The notes beneath the pieces were generated by a model. That model was not told where the DNA came from, did not search any database, and saw nothing but the letters and a program-made list of their open reading frames with translations. This document shows, piece after piece, positions 61,119 through 64,000 of a DNA stretch of 64,000 bases (the stretch's first letter is position 1; each line of letters starts with the position of its first letter). A program made the position numbers and the translations under genes. Source of the stretch: a virus; IMG/VR virus record IMGVR_UViG_3300033148_005363, positions 1-64,000 of that record. One strand, given 5' to 3'.

Positions 61119-61190
61119 CAAGCCGACCGGGAATCGAACCCAGGATCTGCGGTTTTGGAGACCGCTGTTCTACCACTGAACTATCGGCCC
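61119..61190 (-). tRNA. tRNA-Trp (anticodon CCA)
   Basis: Acceptor GGGCCGA/TCGGCTT (two G-U pairs) with discriminator G, D arm AGTTCAGTGGTAGAAC, anticodon loop CTCCAAA between GCGGT and ACCGC, T loop GGTTCGATTCC. Anticodon CCA reads UGG. It is 3 bases upstream of the Pro gene in transcription order. Confidence 0.92.
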
Positions 61191-61205
61191 AGACAAACAC
61201 ACCCA

Positions 61206-61280
61206 GAGCACCGGGAGGGGATCGAACCCACTGCCTGCTGATTACGAAACAGCCGCTCTGCCAAGTGAGCTACCGGTGCC
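61206..61280 (-). tRNA. tRNA-Thr (anticodon CGT)
   Basis: Acceptor GGCACCG/CGGTGCT, D arm AGCTCACTTGGCAGAGC, anticodon loop TTCGTAA between GCTGT and TCAGC (one T-T mismatch at the loop-closing pair), T loop GGTTCGATCC. Anticodon CGT reads ACG. First gene of the three-tRNA cluster. Confidence 0.88.
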
Positions 61281-61401
61281 TAATTTTCCGATTGAGTCGA
61301 AATCAGGTTGTCACAGAACAGACCGAACGCCAGGCCATGTGCCTGGCACCATCGGTGTCGTGTGACGGGGGGGAGTGTGGTTTGTGACCTTCATGGCCCG
61401 C

Positions 61402-61431
61402 AGTGTAGACCGGGGAGAGGGACGGTGTCAA
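61402..61431 (-). promoter_or_regulatory. Promoter upstream of the tRNA cluster (proximal)
   Basis: On the - strand TTGACA (61431-61426), 18 bases, TACACT (61407-61402). Consensus -35 and a good -10. It lies about 120 bases upstream of the first tRNA. A second promoter lies 120 bases further upstream, so the tRNAs and head genes may be read from tandem starts. Confidence 0.7.
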
Positions 61432-61525
61432 GGGGGAAAGGGGGGGTAGTGCCCCTCCAGACGTAGCGAAGCCCGGGACAAATCTTGGCAGATCCCCGGA
61501 CTCGCTAAAGGATTCTCACATGCGC

Positions 61526-61554
61526 AATCTAGCGTGGTCCGCGTGGTGTGTCAA
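61526..61554 (-). promoter_or_regulatory. Promoter upstream of the tRNA cluster (distal)
   Basis: On the - strand TTGACA (61554-61549), 17 bases, TAGATT (61531-61526). Ideal spacing and a strong -10 (5 of 6). It faces the tRNA-portal-terminase operon and is tandem with the proximal promoter. Confidence 0.72.
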
Positions 61555-62006
61555 CCCTCAGTTGCGAGAGGACGCGGACGGGGTTCACGGACGGGAGGTC
61601 TACACGAAGAAAAGGGAGAGGCGCAGGAAAGAGGAAGGTCGGAGAGGAGAGGGGGCGCGGGACGAAGAGGGGGGCCGGAGGACGGGGAGAGGGACACAGA
61701 CGGCTGGGAGGGGCGCGCAGGAGGTGGGCGCAGACGGGGTGCGCGAGGTTTGCGATTTTTTCGGGAGGCTCGGAGGTGGGGGGGCTATGCCTGTCCGGCC
61801 CCCCATTTGCCCGGTTTTTTGACCCCCCGGCCCCCTCCCGGGCTGCCCCGATGTATCACTATTCGTACCCTTGAACCGGCCCCTCCCTGTCCCCATTGAG
61901 AGGGGTGGGGACACTTCAAAACGCTGAAGTCTGCGACGGAGCCAGCGCCGGGGACAGCGGGGGTACACTGGTTGACGCGGCGGGTAGGACCACCCCCCGG
62001 ACAAAT

Positions 62007-62837
62007 TCAAGCAGACCCCCCGGGTGCATCGTTAAGGACGCCCGCTGCGAGCCGGTCCAGGTCCAGGGGATCACCGCTGCCCACAGGGGCCGCCTGTGTC
62101 ACAGGGGCCGAACTGGGCTGCGACGGCAGGGGTTCCGAGGTAGAGGCAAGGAGGTCCGGCAGGTCCGGCATGGGGGGCGGCGCAACACCCTTCGGTGCAT
62201 CGTCGCCAGACGGAGGCACGTATCCCCCGCTGTCAGGGTCGGTCTCGGGGCGGTATCCGGGGGCGAAGTACGAGAACAGCTCAGCGGGGATCTCCCCCTC
62301 TGTGGCCAGGGCCTCAAGGTCCGCATCATCCAGGCCAGCGATCTGATCCTCGAGGGATCCACCGCCTGCCACCCCCGCGTCAATCGCCGACTGGAGTAGG
62401 GCGTGCTCCCGGGTCAGCACCCTGTCGAGCTCGTTGGAGATCCGCATGAGCTCCGCATTGGAGATGTCGGGATCCATCGCAGCATCCCGGAGCCTGCCCT
62501 TGATCTTGCGGACGAGGCCCAGGTTCTCTCCCAGGACCGTGGCAGGGTCATTGCTCTCCCGTCGCTGGGCTTCCTGGACCACCCGCGCAAAGCGGTCACG
62601 GATCGCCTCGAAGCCCCGCTCAGGCCATCCCTCGTCTACCGCCTTTTTCGCAGTACTATAAGCTATCCCAAGTGTCTCAGAAAGCCGAGAGATAGACGGA
62701 TTTCGGACGTAAGCTTTAAACATCCTCTCATAGAGTTCCCTTGTTATAGACTTCCCCTTTCGCGCGGGCGATCCTGGAAATCGAGCCTTCCTCCCCCTCG
62801 CGCGCTCCTGCGCTGTAGTCTTATCTTCAGGCTTCAT
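62007..62837 (-). CDS. terS: Terminase small subunit-like DNA-binding protein
   Basis: The 276-residue protein has an N-terminal basic stretch, a helix-turn-helix (about 45-68, ISRLSETLGIAYSTAKKAVDEG) of the kind that binds packaging sites, a coiled-coil oligomerisation region (about 80-150) and a Pro/Ser/Gly-rich acidic C-terminus. It lies upstream of the tRNAs, portal and TerL. The start overlaps the upstream weak frame as ATGA. Confidence 0.75.
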   Translation of the reverse strand: MKPEDKTTAQERARGRKARFPGSPARKGKSITRELYERMFKAYVRNPSISRLSETLGIAYSTAKKAVDEGWPERGFEAIRDRFARVVQEAQRRESNDPATVLGENLGLVRKIKGRLRDAAMDPDISNAELMRISNELDRVLTREHALLQSAIDAGVAGGGSLEDQIAGLDDADLEALATEGEIPAELFSYFAPGYRPETDPDSGGYVPPSGDDAPKGVAPPPMPDLPDLLASTSEPLPSQPSSAPVTQAAPVGSGDPLDLDRLAAGVLNDAPGGSA

Positions 62838-63307
62838 GGGTGTTGCCCTCCCCTTGTTCCGTGGTGTTCTTCCCGCGCGTTCCCGTCGCTCCGCTCCGCT
62901 CTACCCCTTGCTTCTTCGCTGTCCTCTCCGCGCGTTGCCCTCGCTCCGCTCTTCACGTTCCTCGCGCTGCCCTCCCCTTGCTCCTCGCTGCCCTTCGTTC
63001 TCCTTCCCATCGCTCCGCTCTTCAACCCTTTGCTCCTCGCTGTCCTCCATCGGTTCCTCTTGCCGCTCCCTGTGTCCGTCTCCTCCGGGGTCCTACACCT
63101 CCGCAGTTGACCTGTCCCGCGCGTTCCTCCCCGTACCCCATGCAGTGGGACGGGGTTTCGCGTCCGGTTGATCGGAAGTCCGCAGTAGTCGTTCGTTCCC
63201 AGCGCCTTGCTTCCTTGCCGCCTGGCTCCCTTGCTTCTGGTTCGCGGGGCCTCACCCATCGCTTCGGTCCCCGGTCGTCTGTGGTCGCTTCGTTGCAGGT
63301 CGCTCAC
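62834..63307 (-). CDS. Low-complexity Gly/Arg/Lys frame, doubtful gene
   Basis: A frame for 157 residues ends with ATGA overlapping the terS start, the junction type common in this genome. However, its second half is made of imperfect DNA repeats (TCGCTCCGCTC at 62886, 62941 and 63010), its composition (Gly, Arg, Ser, Lys, Glu) is unlike the rest, and repeat spacings of 55 and 69 bases would break a coding repeat. I consider it probably non-coding. Confidence 0.25.
   Translation of the reverse strand: MSDLQRSDHRRPGTEAMGEAPRTRSKGARRQGSKALGTNDYCGLPINRTRNPVPLHGVRGGTRGTGQLRRCRTPEETDTGSGKRNRWRTARSKGLKSGAMGRRTKGSEEQGEGSARNVKSGARATRGEDSEEARGRAERSDGNAREEHHGTRGGQHP
62886..63050. repeat. Imperfect pyrimidine-rich tandem repeats beside terS
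   Basis: The 11-mer TCGCTCCGCTC occurs at 62886-62896, 62941-62951 and 63010-63020, each followed by a variant of TTGCTCCTCGCTG (exact at 62978-62990 and 63030-63042). The + strand is nearly pure C/T here. Together with the purine tract on the opposite side of terS, this creates strong strand asymmetry around the terminase gene. Confidence 0.6.
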
Positions 63308-63530
63308 TGCTTAGCCTCTTGCCTTTGCTCTTCCCGTCGTAGTCCCTTCGTTCCGCTGTGCTCCACTTGGGCCGTCCTCCGTAAGTCTGTCCTTTAACCG
63401 CTACTTAGTCAAGCCGCGGGCGGGCGGGGCTGCGCGCGTGTTTTACGGCGCGTGCGTGGGCGCGTTGGCGCTCAGTAACGCGCGTGCGTGCGGGGGTGGA
63501 TTCGCGGTGCGTCATGGGTGCGTCATTTTG

Positions 63531-63626
63531 GGTGGGGTCCGCGCGGGATGGGTGGTCCACTATGTCTGTGTCCGCGCGGGATGCAGTGGGGTTTCGCGCG
63601 CTGGTTGGGAGGTGGGGTCCGCGCGG
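63531..63626. repeat. GTCCGCGCGG direct repeats
   Basis: GGTGGGGTCCGCGCGG is exact at 63531-63546 and 63611-63626; a third copy sharing GTCCGCGCGGGATG with the first lies at 63570-63583. Spacing of the two long copies is 80 bases. Purpose unknown; may be protein-binding repeats. Confidence 0.7.
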
Positions 63627-63763
63627 TTCTGTGTCTTGTGTTCTGTGTCCTGTAGCCGTTCACCTAGAATGTGTTCTGTGTGGGGTGGGGTTCTCCGGGG
63701 GTCCTCGCGTACGCGTATGGCGCGCGCCCTCGCGTGCACAGGCGCGTTTGTGTTTAAGTTTAC

Positions 63764-63807
63764 TTAACCACAGGACACAGAAGTTAACTACAGGACTTAA
63801 CCACAAG
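63764..63807 (+). repeat. Three TTAACYACARG iterons
   Basis: TTAACCACAGGAC (63764-63776), TTAACTACAGGAC (63784-63796) and TTAACCACAAG (63797-63807) are three direct repeats at 20- and 13-base spacing, in an AT-rich island of a GC-rich region. This is the look of initiator or regulator binding sites. Confidence 0.65.
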
Positions 63808-63817
63808 TTTAGAGTCT

Positions 63818-63836
63818 ACGCGTCGGCGCGACGCGT
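63818..63836. repeat. CG-rich perfect inverted repeat
   Basis: ACGCGTCG and CGACGCGT flank GCG, an 8-base perfect inverted repeat 10 bases from the iterons. It could be an operator dimer site or a cruciform element. Confidence 0.65.
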
Positions 63837-63961
63837 GCAGGGCTGCGCGCGGAACATGCGCCGACGGATGCGCGGGGGCATGTCACGCGTACGCGAGGGC
63901 CGGGGCGTGGATTGGGAGGGGTAGACGTGGTGGGCGGTGGCTGAGCAGTGCGGGTGGGGAC

Positions 63962-63996
63962 TCGTCGAATGGCTCGACGAATAAAAGGGCTTGACA
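63962..63996 (+). promoter_or_regulatory. Outward promoter with duplicated operator (cut by window edge)
   Basis: TCGTCGAA (63962-63969) and TCGACGAA (63974-63981), 12-base period, are followed by TTGACA at 63991-63996 on the + strand. The -10 would lie beyond the edge. The arrangement copies the 23.9 kb promoter with its duplicated operator and implies + strand genes to the right. Confidence 0.55.
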
Positions 63997-64000
63997 GGGG

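Larger units (their letters stand above)
61281..62006. other. 726-base gap with two promoters and a purine-rich tract, no gene seen
   Basis: No frame here has convincing coding character on either strand. It holds two - strand promoters aimed at the tRNA cluster and a tract at 61595-61760 almost entirely purine on the + strand. It ends at the terminase small-subunit stop. A pac or cos signal may lie here because it adjoins terS, but no site is recognisable by eye. Confidence 0.5.
63308..64000. other. Gene-free, repeat-dense region; candidate origin or regulatory region
   Basis: No convincing gene is seen. The region contains CG-rich repeats, a short AT-rich iteron cluster (63764-63807), a perfect CG palindrome (63818-63836), tandem GGTGCGTCAT copies (near 63507-63526) and an operator-promoter pointing out of the window. 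Mixed GC-rich and AT-rich modules with direct repeats resemble phage replication origins. Confidence 0.5.

Noticed and set aside
61041-61280. tRNA cluster as an integration (att) site
   Set aside because: Genes are complete and clustered inside a phage operon with no integrase or flanking direct repeat seen.
61785-61815. Hairpin GGGGGGC...GCCCCCC followed at distance by TTTTTT (+ strand)
   Set aside because: The T-run is separated from the stem by about 9 bases and there is no + strand gene upstream to terminate.
61520-61900. Purine-rich + strand frames encoding Arg/Glu/Gly-rich peptides
   Set aside because: Composition follows the purine tract in every frame, no ribosome-binding site, and direction disagrees with neighbours.

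Overview
The window is part of the genome of a GC-rich, tailed double-stranded DNA bacteriophage with a contractile tail (myovirus morphology). This rests on a continuous structural block: small and large terminase, portal, HK97-fold capsid, tail sheath, tube, tape measure, gpV/gp25/gpJ/gpI-type baseplate proteins and a tail fibre. Nothing in the sequence names the host. The genome continues past both edges: a reading frame on the + strand is open at the left edge, and a + strand promoter is cut by the right edge. This suggests a + strand gene block lying outside the window.

Almost every gene is on the - strand, so reading order runs from high to low coordinates. 63.3-64.0 kb is a gene-poor, repeat-dense tract with short iterons, a palindrome and an operator-promoter facing out of the window; it is a candidate origin or regulatory region. 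62.8-62.0 kb holds the terminase small subunit, flanked by strand-biased purine/pyrimidine tracts. 61.6-61.0 kb holds two tandem promoters and three tRNAs (Thr-CGT, Trp-CCA, Pro-CGG). 60.9-45.2 kb is the head and connector module: portal, TerL interrupted by a mini-intein, gpF-like protein, a methylase/prohead-protease fusion, capsid, and a histidine-rich fibre-like protein. 45.2-25.9 kb is the tail module, and 25.9-24.0 kb holds three membrane proteins.

A promoter with a duplicated upstream operator at 23.9 kb starts the replication/recombination block (23.7-9.3 kb): nuclease-fold protein, SbcCD pair, DnaD-like protein, primase-helicase, RecD2 helicase, two beta-class DNA methyltransferases, RuvC-like resolvase, and two cell-wall hydrolases at its end.

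A further promoter at 7.2 kb drives the last operon (7.1-0.5 kb): a Cro/XRE-type regulator, SSB, several unknowns, and then the most interesting content of the window, a type IV-B-like CRISPR-Cas effector cassette. In transcription order it has a DNA-binding protein, Csf2/Cas7, Csf1, a CysH-like PP-loop protein, Csf3/Cas5 and a zinc-ribbon protein, with start/stop overlaps or very short gaps. No CRISPR array, Cas6, Cas1/Cas2 or DinG was seen. The Cas7 protein carries about 125 extra N-terminal helical residues, and no separate small-subunit gene is present, so I infer a Cas11-Cas7 fusion. This is a phage-borne, array-less, adaptation-less effector embedded in an early operon beside SSB.

Genes are very tightly packed; ATGA, GTGA and TGATG junctions are the rule and were used to correct many start codons.
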